From Chloroflexota bacterium (lineage in GTDB: Bacteria > Chloroflexota > Dehalococcoidia > Dehalococcoidales > UBA2162): 44,857 nt of DNA. The notes below the pieces were generated by a model. The model worked only from the letters and a program-made list of their open reading frames with translations. It searched no databases and was not told where the DNA came from. Location of the stretch: positions 1 through 44,857 of the forward strand of contig JACPPR010000037.1 in assembly GCA_016190895.1 (NCBI GenBank), written 5' to 3'. The translations under genes were made by a program, and so were the position numbers. This document shows, in pieces, positions 7,408-15,462 of this stretch (its first letter is position 1; every line of letters begins with the position of its first letter).

Positions 7408-10026
7408 TCAACTCTCCTCCCCCGCCCGCTTCTGCAATTCATACAGCTTCGTCAACGCTTCTAATGGAGTGAGGGAGTTGATATCCAGCTTGGCGAGTTC
7501 TTCCAGGACAGGGGACTTCTGGCCGAAGAGGGGCAACTGGGGCGGCGGTGTTTCCTGTTGGCGTTTGCCTTTGGACGGCGTTCTTTTCTGAAGGCTGGCG
7601 CCTTCGAGGTCGGCGAGCACCTCGTGGGCACGGTGGACTACGGACTTTGGCAGCCCGGCAAGCTGGGCGACGTGCACGCCGTAGCTCTTATCCACGCCGC
7701 CGGGGACAATCTTGCGCAGGAAAATCACCTTGCCCCCCTCCTCCGTCACCGCCACATTGAAGTTCTTCACCCTCGGCAGTACGCTCGCCAGTTCGACAAG
7801 CTCGTGATAGTGGGTGGCAAAAAGCGTCTTCGCCCCCAGCCCCGGCGAGTTATGGATATACTCGGCCACCGCCCGGGCGATGGCCAGCCCGTCATAGGTG
7901 CTGGTGCCCCGCCCGATTTCATCGAGGATAATCAGGGAGCGCGGCGTGGCGTTGTTCAGGATATTGGCTGTCTCCACCATCTCCATCATAAAGGTGGACT
8001 GGCCGGCGGCCAGGTCTTCCCGGGCGCCTATGCGCGTGAAGATGCGGTCGACCAGCCCGATGCTGGCCGAGGCGGCCGGCACAAAGCTGCCCGTCTGCGC
8101 CATCAGCACAATCAGGGCGACCTGTTTCAGGTAGGTCGATTTCCCTGCCATATTGGGTCCGGTCAGGATAATCAGTTGGGCGTCATCACTAGAGAGACAG
8201 GTATCATTAGGCACGAAGCTGCCACCGGGAATGCTCTGCTCGACCACCGGGTGGCGACCCTGGCTGATGACTATATCTTTGCCCCCGTTCAGTTCAGGAC
8301 GGACGTAGCCATAGCGCACGGCCGCCTCGGCCAGGCTGGAAAAGATATCGAGATGTGCCAGGGCATTAGCCAGGGCCAGCACTGGCTCGCTCGAGGCGGC
8401 CACCTGCTGGCAGACCCGCTCGAAAAGGCTGACCTCAAGCTCTGCAATCCGGTCGCGCGCGTTCAGAATCATCGATTCGTACTCTTTTAGCTCCGGGGTG
8501 AAGTAGCGCTCGCCGTTGGTGATGGTCTGCTTGCGGATGTAGTCTGCGGGCACCTGGGACAGGTTGGCCTTGGAGACCTCGATATAGTAGCCGAAGACCC
8601 GGTTATAGCCGACCTTGAGCGATTTGATGCCCGTTTTCTCCTGCTCCTGCCGTTCAAGGTTAGCCAGGTACTGCCGGGCGTCCTGGGACATCGAACGCAG
8701 CTTGTCCAGCTCTTCGGAAAATCCCTTTCGGATGACATTCCCCTCACCCGGGCTGGGAGCAGGCTCATCGGCAACGGCCTGCGCAATCAGGTCAATGATA
8801 TCAGGGCGTGGTTTAATGCTCTCTATTAACCATTGTAGGGGCGCAGCACCTGTGGTGAGCTTGTCGAATCCATGCTGCGCCCCTACGTTCAGTGTCCCTA
8901 AAATCTCAGGCACCATTTCCAGGCTGTGCCGCAGGGCGACAAGCTCGCGGGGATGGGCGATGCCGCTTTTTACACGGTTAATCAGCCGTTCCAGGTCGGC
9001 AATCTTGCCCAGCAGAGCGATTGTCTGGCTGCGAGGCAAGGTATTCCCGTAAAACCACTCGATGGCATCCTGTCTTTTCACCAGGGAGGGGAGGTCTAAC
9101 AAGGGCTGGCTCAGCCATTTCTTAAGGAGCCTGCTGCCCATCGAGGTTTTGGTCAGGTCGATGACGGAGAGCAGCGAGCTATCTTTAGCGTTTGAGCTAT
9201 GGCTACTGAAAAGTTCCAGGTTACTCTGAGTCTGCGTATCGAGAGCCATAAACGACTCGGTGGAGTAGGTGGTCAGCCCGGCCAATTGCCCTGCGGAGCT
9301 TTTCTGCGTTTCCTGAACATAGTGGACAATGGCCCCGGCCGCGCGGATTGCCAGGGGCAGGCGGGCGCAACCGTAGCCATCCAGCGTGCCCACTCCGAAG
9401 CGGTCGAGCAACGTTTGGCGGGCAATATCAAGCTCAAAATAATAGTTTTCAAGGCGGGTTACGAGAGCTTTTAGCTCCCAGCCCTCGATGTCGGCGCCTT
9501 CCGGAGCAATTATCTCCGATGGTTTGAGCCTTTCAAGCTCCGTGATGGCGCGGGCGAGGGGTAGCTGGGTGGTGGCGAACTCGCTGGTGGTGATGTCGAC
9601 ATAAGCGATGCCGGCTTCCTCATCGCCCAACACCAGCGCCATCAGGTAGTTATTTGTTTTGCTATCCAGCAGTCCCGGCTCGACGACGGTACCCGGTGTG
9701 ACCACACGGACAACATCACGCTCGACAAGCCCGCGGGTTTCCCCAGGCCTTGTTGTCTGCTCGCAGATAGCCACTTTATGGCCGTTATTGACCAGCTTCG
9801 CCAGGTGGTTATCCAGCGAATGATAGGGGATGCCCGCCAGCGGCACGCGATGCCCCTTGCCCATCTCCTTGGAGGTTAGGACGATATCAAGCTCCCTGGA
9901 GACTGTCTTGGCGTCCTCATCGAAGGTCTCGTAGAAATCGCCGATGCGAAAGAGCACAATGGCCTGCGGGTACCGCCGCTTGATGCTGAGGTATTGCTTT
10001 CTGATTGGGGCAGAGGCTTCTCTCAT
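7408..10026 (-). CDS. mutS: DNA mismatch repair protein MutS
   Basis: The 872-residue protein is a full-length MutS. It has the N-terminal mismatch-recognition motif with Phe31 and Glu33 (GDFYETF), a connector and lever/clamp region, GIKSLKVGYNRVFGYYIEV, the Walker A motif GPNMAGKST at 623-631, the Walker B region LIILDEIGRG at 698-707, THYHEL, and a C-terminal dimerisation segment. It scans DNA for mispairs and, with MutL, starts repair. Residues 381-396 (VGAQHGFDKLTTGAAP) are encoded by a 52-bp palindromic repeat inserted in frame between the lever helices. Its stop codon adjoins a toxin gene downstream on the same strand. Confidence 0.97.
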   Translation of the reverse strand: MREASAPIRKQYLSIKRRYPQAIVLFRIGDFYETFDEDAKTVSRELDIVLTSKEMGKGHRVPLAGIPYHSLDNHLAKLVNNGHKVAICEQTTRPGETRGLVERDVVRVVTPGTVVEPGLLDSKTNNYLMALVLGDEEAGIAYVDITTSEFATTQLPLARAITELERLKPSEIIAPEGADIEGWELKALVTRLENYYFELDIARQTLLDRFGVGTLDGYGCARLPLAIRAAGAIVHYVQETQKSSAGQLAGLTTYSTESFMALDTQTQSNLELFSSHSSNAKDSSLLSVIDLTKTSMGSRLLKKWLSQPLLDLPSLVKRQDAIEWFYGNTLPRSQTIALLGKIADLERLINRVKSGIAHPRELVALRHSLEMVPEILGTLNVGAQHGFDKLTTGAAPLQWLIESIKPRPDIIDLIAQAVADEPAPSPGEGNVIRKGFSEELDKLRSMSQDARQYLANLERQEQEKTGIKSLKVGYNRVFGYYIEVSKANLSQVPADYIRKQTITNGERYFTPELKEYESMILNARDRIAELEVSLFERVCQQVAASSEPVLALANALAHLDIFSSLAEAAVRYGYVRPELNGGKDIVISQGRHPVVEQSIPGGSFVPNDTCLSSDDAQLIILTGPNMAGKSTYLKQVALIVLMAQTGSFVPAASASIGLVDRIFTRIGAREDLAAGQSTFMMEMVETANILNNATPRSLIILDEIGRGTSTYDGLAIARAVAEYIHNSPGLGAKTLFATHYHELVELASVLPRVKNFNVAVTEEGGKVIFLRKIVPGGVDKSYGVHVAQLAGLPKSVVHRAHEVLADLEGASLQKRTPSKGKRQQETPPPQLPLFGQKSPVLEELAKLDINSLTPLEALTKLYELQKRAGEES
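8835..8886. mobile_element. 52-bp palindromic element inside mutS
   Basis: Perfect 14-bp terminal inverted repeats GTAGGGGCGCAGCA and TGCTGCGCCCCTAC flank a 24-base centre that includes the word TTCGACAAGCTCA, which also occurs in the repeat at 10079-10200. The element at 12502-12553 has the same length and the same GTAGGGGC/GCCCCTAC ends. It is read through as part of the MutS protein without disturbing the frame. Confidence 0.7.
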
Positions 10027-10078
10027 AGTTAGCCTATTCTACTAGAGTTTTCGGCTAAATGAAAAGGCATGTGTATTG

Positions 10079-10200
10079 AAATCCCTCTCACTCTCCCCTT
10101 CGACAAGCTCAGGGCAGGCTCTTTGTTAAAGGGAGATGCTTGCTGCTTGCCCCATTGCTCCAGGTATCCCCCTTTGAAAAAGGGGGATTAAGGGGGATTT
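10079..10200. repeat. Paired-hairpin repeat, A-B order
   Basis: It starts AAATCCCTCTCA and ends AAGGGGGATTT, with hairpin A expanded by an inserted word CTTCGACAAGCTCAGGGCAGG and hairpin B TATCCCCCTTT/AAAGGGGGAT. It lies in the 269-base gap between mutS and the gene at 10296; nothing else coding is visible there. Confidence 0.8.
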
Positions 10201-10295
10201 CGTTGAGTACGTTTCTCATTGACAACCCGTCGGTGTCGGCACAAGTCTCAGTCACCCGGAACTAAAAGAAGCGGGTTCTTGACTGCCAGCCTAGC

Positions 10296-10643
10296 CTATT
10301 CTGGAACGTTCCTGGCGGCGACGACGTGCCAGTCATTATAGAAGTAAATGCCGTGGAAAATAGAGCCGGCGAGGACTCCGTAGGTGATGGTTGGCGATAG
10401 TAAATACAGGCCGAGCGCCGCACTCAGTCCCAACAATATCGTTGAGTAAAGCCAGTGGTGGAGGTGGAGCCGCCACGTGCGCACGGGAATAACAATCGAT
10501 TTCAGTCTGCCTGATTGGCCGGTCCTTTTACCGGCAACGTACCGGCTGGCAAAGAAACCCAGCAGCCAGCTCGGCAGAAAGGCGTAGCCCAGAGAAATGC
10601 TGGCCGCTATGGTTGCAAGTATTGTAATTGGCTTTTTCTTCAT
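10296..10643 (-). CDS. Small membrane protein of unknown function
   Basis: I do not recognise this 115-residue protein. Three hydrophobic stretches can be seen, at about residues 5-27, 58-80 and 84-98, with a conserved-looking HLHHW motif before the second and YNDWH near the end. The histidines facing a membrane segment suggest metal or haem binding, but that is speculation. The ATG at 10643 is preferred over an upstream TTG because GGGGGA lies 9 bases before it. It is divergent from a small plus-strand frame at 10666 with a gap of only 22 bases. It should sit in the cytoplasmic membrane. Confidence 0.65.
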   Translation of the reverse strand: MKKKPITILATIAASISLGYAFLPSWLLGFFASRYVAGKRTGQSGRLKSIVIPVRTWRLHLHHWLYSTILLGLSAALGLYLLSPTITYGVLAGSIFHGIYFYNDWHVVAARNVPE

Positions 10644-10665
10644 CCCTGCGTTCCCCCAGCCCAAA

Positions 10666-10797
10666 ATGATAGACCTTTTATCAGTATACTCTCATATTAT
10701 AGTTCGTGCAGGCCTATACGCGCAACTGGCAGGCTTCATGGTATCGTTCCCTTGGTTGATTAAATACTTTGCGAGAAAAGAACAATGGTGTATCTAA
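10666..10797 (+). CDS. Possible 43-residue membrane peptide
   Basis: A short frame (start MIDLLSVYSHIIVRAGLYAQ) has one hydrophobic segment ending in a basic FARKEQW tail. Its last codons overlap the start of the next frame at 10785 by 13 bases, an arrangement seen either in translational coupling or after a frameshift that split one gene. There is no clear ribosome site. I do not recognise the product. It is reported because its amino-acid pattern is membrane-like and it abuts a second membrane-like frame. Confidence 0.35.
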   Translation: MIDLLSVYSHIIVRAGLYAQLAGFMVSFPWLIKYFARKEQWCI

Positions 10798-11333
10798 AAG
10801 CGAGAATAATTGAAAGATGTTTCCAATTCTTTATCTGCTGGGTGATGGTCGGTTTATTGCTGGCGATTCCATTACATATCATTTTGGTTCATCAAGTAGA
10901 ATGGGGAATTAAATTTCTACATTATATCTTCGGCGGGTTTCTTTTTGTCAGCATTGGCGTTTTGTTCTCCCCATTGTTAGGGTTCATAGGCTTCTCTGAA
11001 GCACAAAAAGGCACAAAATCCACAAATGGCTCCAGTGATAAGCTGTGTAGCAAATGCGGGCGCAATGCTTTGTCTGCTACTGGCAATCTCATACGTAGAT
11101 ATTACCACTTGGAAAAAGGCGGATACGATAATGAAAAGCCCGAAAACGACAAACACACAACCAGTTACAAACCATCGTTTTTTCACTTGATTGAACCTTT
11201 CGTTAAGCTGATTAAGGCGATTCTACTATTTGGGAGGTATGCAGTCAACCATAAGGGAACGATACCGGCTTCATCCTTAATCCGTGGGTTCTCAGAACCA
11301 GTCTGCCCTGTCATTGCGAGACCATTCCGATGA
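10785..11333 (+). CDS. Possible membrane protein with a repeat-derived C-terminus
   Basis: The first 65 residues hold two hydrophobic segments (FFICWVMVGLLLAIPLHIIL and YIFGGFLFVSIGVLF). The remaining 117 residues look random, are antisense to a plausible small minus-strand gene (10977-11186), and end inside the repeat at 11310-11423. The likely reading is a real N-terminal part, perhaps of a gene begun at 10666, that has lost its natural end. The product is unknown and the downstream part may not be expressed. Codon use in the second half differs from that of neighbouring genes. Confidence 0.35.
   Translation: MVYLKARIIERCFQFFICWVMVGLLLAIPLHIILVHQVEWGIKFLHYIFGGFLFVSIGVLFSPLLGFIGFSEAQKGTKSTNGSSDKLCSKCGRNALSATGNLIRRYYHLEKGGYDNEKPENDKHTTSYKPSFFHLIEPFVKLIKAILLFGRYAVNHKGTIPASSLIRGFSEPVCPVIARPFR
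10977..11186 (-). CDS. Possible small two-helix membrane protein
   Basis: The 69-residue frame begins MKKRWFVTGCVFVVFGLFII from a GTG with GAAAGG 8 bases upstream. It has two hydrophobic helices, at about residues 6-28 and 45-62, and ends FREAYEP. The composition is natural for a small membrane protein. It overlaps the weaker half of the plus-strand frame at 10785-11333, and only one of the two is likely to be real across this stretch. The function is unknown. Confidence 0.4.
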   Translation of the reverse strand: MKKRWFVTGCVFVVFGLFIIVSAFFQVVISTYEIASSRQSIAPAFATQLITGAICGFCAFLCFREAYEP

Positions 11334-11423
11334 AGTCGGAAGGCGAAGCAATCTGGGCGGGGCGAAACCACTCAACCCAGATTGCCACGTCGTCCCGATT
11401 CCATCGGGACTCCTCGCAATGAC
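11310..11423. mobile_element. 114-bp palindromic element (GTCATTGCGAG ends)
   Basis: Perfect 11-bp terminal inverted repeats GTCATTGCGAG/CTCGCAATGAC enclose a second perfect pair GCAATCTGGG/CCCAGATTGC and two local hairpins, TTCCGA/TCGGAA and GTCCCGAT/ATCGGGAC. It has no coding capacity, so it is a MITE-like element. A half copy lies at 32009-32046. The remaining DNA up to the rpsU promoter (11424-11549) shows only AT-rich sequence. Confidence 0.8.
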
Positions 11424-11549
11424 ACCTCGTTGGTGAGTTTCTTGGATTCAGACTCAATGATTAAGGCTCATTATGGGTAATGACGTTAGACTTGGTCATT
11501 GCTTCTTGTTTCTTGGTTTTTGTTTATGGGTTATTGTCTTGAATTTTTC

Positions 11550-11578
11550 TTGACAGGGTGGCTCAAGATAACTACAAT
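11550..11578 (+). promoter_or_regulatory. Promoter of rpsU-yqeY
   Basis: TTGACA and TACAAT are separated by 17 bases. The predicted start at about 11585 gives a 55-base leader before rpsU. Confidence 0.7.
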
Positions 11579-11598
11579 GAATTTGTCAAAAATATTCT

Positions 11599-11616
11599 GT
11601 CCCGAGGAATCGGGAC
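11599..11616 (+). promoter_or_regulatory. Leader hairpin ahead of rpsU
   Basis: GTCCCGA/TCGGGAC with a four-base loop GGAA lies 7 bases before the AAGGAG ribosome site. Its place in the short leader suggests a role in translational control or mRNA protection of the S21 message. The stem resembles the GTCCCGAT hairpins elsewhere in the window. Confidence 0.45.
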
Positions 11617-11639
11617 GGGTAAAAAGGAGTTGATGCTAT

Positions 11640-11828
11640 TTGACAGGTGTTTTTGCCGGGGAAAACGAGAACTTTGAGAATCTGCTCAAACGCTTTAACA
11701 AGAAGGTGCAGCAGGCGGGTATCCTCTCCGAGATACGCCACGGGGAATACTTTGAAAAGCCCAGCATCAAGCGCAAACGGAAGGAAGCTGCCAAAAGGCG
11801 GAAATCAGCCCGGGCGTTAGCCAAATAA
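11640..11828 (+). CDS. rpsU: 30S ribosomal protein S21
   Basis: The 62-residue basic protein reads MTGVFAGENENFENLLKRFN, then KKVQQAGILSEIRHGEYFEKPS and a Lys/Arg-rich tail, the normal pattern of bacterial bS21 of the small ribosomal subunit, which helps base-pairing with mRNA leaders. TTG at 11640 is the only start that fits: an in-frame TGA lies three codons upstream, and AAGGAG is 10 bases before it. It is co-directional with yqeY 29 bases downstream, the usual rpsU-yqeY pairing. A promoter and a leader hairpin lie just upstream. Confidence 0.93.
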   Translation: MTGVFAGENENFENLLKRFNKKVQQAGILSEIRHGEYFEKPSIKRKRKEAAKRRKSARALAK

Positions 11829-11857
11829 AACACTAAGTAGTCTCTGCCGAAAAGTTA

Positions 11858-12403
11858 ATGGAAACAAATCTGAAGCAAAAAATGACCGATGACCTCAAGC
11901 AGGCGATGCGGAGCGGGGATACGGTGAGGCGGTCAGTTATTCGGCAAGCTCTTGCGGCGATTCAAAGCGCCGAAATGGCGCGCCGGGCTACCTTGGCGAA
12001 AGCTGCGTTGGCGAAGCAACCCAGGCTGGCCGGCAAGGAACCAGAGTTGTCGGCTGCGGAAATCGCTGCCATCGCCAAACAATCTGAGCTGGCTGAAAGC
12101 GACGTCATTGGCGTTATCGCTAAAGAAGCCAGGCAGCGGCAGGAGAGCATTGACGCCTTCAAGCAGGCGAACCGCCTCGACCTGGCGGCCAATGAAGAGG
12201 CTGAACTGGCTATCCTTCAAGCGTATCTACCCAAACAGGCCGGCCGGGATGAGATTGTTGCCGAAGCTAAGAAAATTATCCAGGACGTGGGGGCAAAGGG
12301 TCCTGGCGATAAAGGTAAGGTGATGCCCAGGGTTATCGCCGCCCTGAAAGGCAAGGCGGACGGGCGCGAGATAAACGAGGTGGTGACCGAGTTACTCAAG
12401 TGA
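11858..12403 (+). CDS. GatB/YqeY domain protein
   Basis: The 181-residue protein begins LKQKMTDDLKQAMRSGDTVRRSVIRQALAAI and ends LQAYLPKQAGRDEIVAEAKKII, GKVMPRVIAALKGKADGREINEVV, the YqeY fold related to the tail domain of GatB amidotransferase, which binds tRNA. The middle region (about residues 36-85) is longer and richer in Ala/Lys than in the roughly 150-residue family standard; it is predicted helical and may be an expansion. It follows rpsU, the common arrangement, and probably shares its promoter. The function of stand-alone YqeY proteins is not well established. Confidence 0.93.
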   Translation: METNLKQKMTDDLKQAMRSGDTVRRSVIRQALAAIQSAEMARRATLAKAALAKQPRLAGKEPELSAAEIAAIAKQSELAESDVIGVIAKEARQRQESIDAFKQANRLDLAANEEAELAILQAYLPKQAGRDEIVAEAKKIIQDVGAKGPGDKGKVMPRVIAALKGKADGREINEVVTELLK

Positions 12404-12501
12404 TAGTAGCATCAACGAGCCGACTACGTAAAATAGATTTTTGAAATAAGGGGCGCTAGCCCCTTTAATAGTCTCAAAAAATTCAAACGAAGAATGAAAT
12501 T

Positions 12502-12553
12502 GTAGGGGCAGGCCTCCGTGCCTGCCCATGGCGACCACAAGGGTCGCCCCTAC
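12502..12553. mobile_element. 52-bp GTAGGGGC palindromic element
   Basis: It has GTAGGGGC/GCCCCTAC ends and two inner hairpins, GGCAGGC/GCCTGCC and GCGACC/GGTCGC. It is exactly as long as the element inside mutS at 8835-8886. It lies 36 bases before the purL start and creates a false upstream extension of the purL frame (start GDHKGRPYG). Confidence 0.7.
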
Positions 12554-12589
12554 GGCCTGTTTCGTAATGACGGGTGGGGTGTATCTGTA

Positions 12590-15454
12590 ATGCAGAGAAT
12601 AGAAGTCAGCCTGAAAAGCCACCTGCCGGATGCCCGGGGGCTGGGCCTGGTCAAAGACATCCAGGACCTGGGCATTACGACGGTCACCGGAGCGCAGGTG
12701 GAGGATATCTACTGGCTGGATGCCGACCTGGCGCCCGACAAGCTAGAATTAATCGGCCGGCAACTGCTGGCTGACCCGGTAACTCAGAACTACCGCTGTT
12801 TTACCGGCGCCGGTGGTGAAAAAAGCGCCGGAGGCAGGCAATCTCACACAATCGAAGTGGCCTATAACGCCGGCGTTGCCGACCCGGTCGAGCAGACGGT
12901 GATGAAGGCGGTGCGGGACCTGGGCATCAAAGGTGTCAAGGCGGTCAGAACCACCCAGCGCTACCTGCTCCGGGGGCGGCTGACCAGTAAACAGCTAGAG
13001 ACTATCAGCAGCCGTCTGCTGGTCAACCCGATTATCCAGCATACTCTCGAACCGGGGCAATTCACCTTCCCGAAAAACCCCCGCTACAGGTTCAAGCTAG
13101 ACTACGTAAATTTGCTCGGCCGAAATGCGGCCGGGCTTGCCAAAATCAAAAAACAATTTCCTTTTAATGATGACGAGTTTCAGGTTATACTCGACTACTA
13201 CCGTGAGGAAGGGCATAATCCGACTGACGCCGAGCTTGAGACACTGGCCCAGACCTGGTCGGAACACTGCGTCCATAAGACCTTCAAGGGCAAAATCACC
13301 TTTGGCACGGCGACCATCGACAATTTGCTCAAGAGCACCATCATCAAGGCCACCCGCCAGCTCGATAAGCCGTGGTGCGTCTCCGTTTTTGAAGATAACG
13401 CCGGCGTCATCGATTTCGACGGCAAATGGGCGCTCTGCTTCAAAGTCGAGACTCATAACCACCCCTCGGCTGTAGAACCCTATGGCGGGGCGGCCACCGG
13501 CATCGGCGGGGTAGTCCGCGACCCGCTGGGCACCGGGCTGGGGGCAAAGCCCATCGCCAATACCGATGTTTTCTGCTTCGGCCCGCCCGACCTGCCCTAT
13601 GAAAAGCTGCCTAAAGGCGTCTTGCATCCCCGCCGCATTTTTAAGGGGGTCAGGGCGGGCGTGGCTGACTACGGCAACCGCTTGGGCATTCCGACCCTCA
13701 ACGGAGCCATTTGTTTCGATGAGCGTTATACAGCTAATCCGCTGGTCTACTGCGGCACAGTGGGTCTGATGCCCAAAGACTTAGGCCGCCCGGGCCGGCA
13801 AAAACCGGGCGACCTGGTGGTGGTGGCCGGGGGCAGGACCGGGCGTGACGGCATTCACGGCGTTACCTTCGCTTCGGAGAAGCTTACCGGCGAATCGAGC
13901 GCCGTCTCTTACAGCTCTGTTCAGATTGGCAATGCTATTGTCGAAAAGAAACTTATCGATGTCATTCTCCAGGCCAGAGACCGCGGCCTGTTCAGCCGGA
14001 TAACCGATGTCGGCGGAGGCGGACTTTCCTCGGCAGTCGGCGAAATGGGGGCGGAGACAGGGGTGCGGGTCGACCTGGATAAGGTGCCCCTGAAATACTC
14101 CGGGCTGACTTACTCTGAAATCTGGATTTCCGAATCTCAGGAGAGGATGGTAATGGCGGTGCCGCCCGAGCATATCGACGAGTTGCTCAGCCTGTTTGCC
14201 GGTGAGGATGTCGAGGCATCGGTAATTGGTGAATTCACCGACGATAAGAGGCTTCGTCTCTTCTACAAGGGCAATCCTGTCGGCGACCTGAAGATGGAAT
14301 TCTTGCATGACGGGCGTCCCCAGCTAACAAGAAAAGTAAGCTGGTCTCCCCCCCAGTTCCCCGAGCCTGATTTCGCCAGCCCCGCCGATTTGGCCCCGGC
14401 TCTGCTGGCTATTCTCGGCTCCTGGAATGTCTGCAGCAAGGAGTGGGTCATCCGCCAGTACGACCACGAGGTGCAGGGGGGCAGCGTTCTGAAGTCTCTG
14501 GTGGGTAAGAATAATGACGGTCCCGGCGATGCCGCCATAATCAGGCCGGTGCTCGATTCTGAGATGGGCGCCATCATCTCCAATGGCATCAACCCCAAAT
14601 ATGGTGAGCTCGACCCTTACTGGATGGCAGCCTCGGCTATCGATGAAGCGCTGAGGCAGATTGTCGCCGTCGGCGGTAATCTTGACCGGGTTGCCTTGCT
14701 GGACAATTTTTGCTGGGGCAATACCGATAAGCCGGAGATACTGGGGGCTCTGGTTTGGGCAGCCCAGGCCTGCCATGATATGGCCATCGACTACGGAACC
14801 CCGTTTATCTCCGGTAAAGACAGCCTCTATAATGAGTTCGAGTATGAGGGTAAGGCTATCTCGATTCCCCACACCCTGCTCATCTCCGCCATCGGCGTTA
14901 TGAAAGATACCAAGCTGGCTGTATCCATGGATTTCAAGCGAGCCGGCGACCTGGTCTATATCGTCGGCACCACCCGGAACGAACTGGGCGGCTCGGCGTA
15001 TTTCGGAACTATGGGTTTCATCGGGAATAAAGTGCCCCGTGTCGAGCCGAAGAGCGCCCGGGAATTGATGAACAAGTTAAGCCAGGCTACCGAGAAGAGA
15101 CTGGTCAAGGCGTGCCACGATTGTAGCGAGGGCGGCATCGGTGTAGCGCTGTCTGAGATGGCTTTTGCCGGTGGGCTGGGCGCAACCATCGACCTGAAGT
15201 CCATCCCGCTGGGTGAACGTGTCGACAGGGATGACTTCATTCTTTTCTCGGAATCGAACAGCCGCTTCCTGGTCGAGGTGGCGCCGGAAAATAAAGACGA
15301 GTTTGAAAAGGTGATGAAAAGCGCCGGTTTCGCCGCTATCGGCCGGGTCACCGGCAGTGATTTCGTCGAAGTTTTCGGATTAAAGGGACAGAAAGTCATC
15401 AGCGCTTCTCTGGCTGACCTGAAAGAAGCCTGGCAGAGACCTTTGAGGTGGTAG
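12590..15454 (+). CDS. purL: Phosphoribosylformylglycinamidine synthase PurL with two N-terminal PurS-like domains
   Basis: The 954-residue protein carries out the ATP-dependent amidation of FGAR to FGAM in purine synthesis, with ammonia from PurQ. Two PurS-like repeats lie at about residues 1-72 (IEVSLKSHLPDARGLGLVKD) and 88-160 (IEVAYNAGVADPVEQTVMKA). The synthase core follows, with TWSEHCVHKTFKG, ETHNHPSAVEPYGGAATGIGG and FISGKDSLYNEF. Normally PurS is a separate small subunit; here a PurS pair is fused, as in the N-terminal domain of large PurL, while the glutaminase stays separate downstream. ATG 12590 is chosen because the upstream frame is repeat sequence. Confidence 0.96.
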   Translation: MQRIEVSLKSHLPDARGLGLVKDIQDLGITTVTGAQVEDIYWLDADLAPDKLELIGRQLLADPVTQNYRCFTGAGGEKSAGGRQSHTIEVAYNAGVADPVEQTVMKAVRDLGIKGVKAVRTTQRYLLRGRLTSKQLETISSRLLVNPIIQHTLEPGQFTFPKNPRYRFKLDYVNLLGRNAAGLAKIKKQFPFNDDEFQVILDYYREEGHNPTDAELETLAQTWSEHCVHKTFKGKITFGTATIDNLLKSTIIKATRQLDKPWCVSVFEDNAGVIDFDGKWALCFKVETHNHPSAVEPYGGAATGIGGVVRDPLGTGLGAKPIANTDVFCFGPPDLPYEKLPKGVLHPRRIFKGVRAGVADYGNRLGIPTLNGAICFDERYTANPLVYCGTVGLMPKDLGRPGRQKPGDLVVVAGGRTGRDGIHGVTFASEKLTGESSAVSYSSVQIGNAIVEKKLIDVILQARDRGLFSRITDVGGGGLSSAVGEMGAETGVRVDLDKVPLKYSGLTYSEIWISESQERMVMAVPPEHIDELLSLFAGEDVEASVIGEFTDDKRLRLFYKGNPVGDLKMEFLHDGRPQLTRKVSWSPPQFPEPDFASPADLAPALLAILGSWNVCSKEWVIRQYDHEVQGGSVLKSLVGKNNDGPGDAAIIRPVLDSEMGAIISNGINPKYGELDPYWMAASAIDEALRQIVAVGGNLDRVALLDNFCWGNTDKPEILGALVWAAQACHDMAIDYGTPFISGKDSLYNEFEYEGKAISIPHTLLISAIGVMKDTKLAVSMDFKRAGDLVYIVGTTRNELGGSAYFGTMGFIGNKVPRVEPKSARELMNKLSQATEKRLVKACHDCSEGGIGVALSEMAFAGGLGATIDLKSIPLGERVDRDDFILFSESNSRFLVEVAPENKDEFEKVMKSAGFAAIGRVTGSDFVEVFGLKGQKVISASLADLKEAWQRPLRW

Positions 15455-15462
15455 GAGTACAA

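Noticed and set aside
7558-8490. Plus-strand 310-codon frame
   Set aside because: Antisense shadow of mutS, caused by its high GC content.
12518-12589. Upstream extension of purL
   Set aside because: The 24 codons are encoded by the GTAGGGGC repeat; the PurS-like domain begins at the ATG at 12590.
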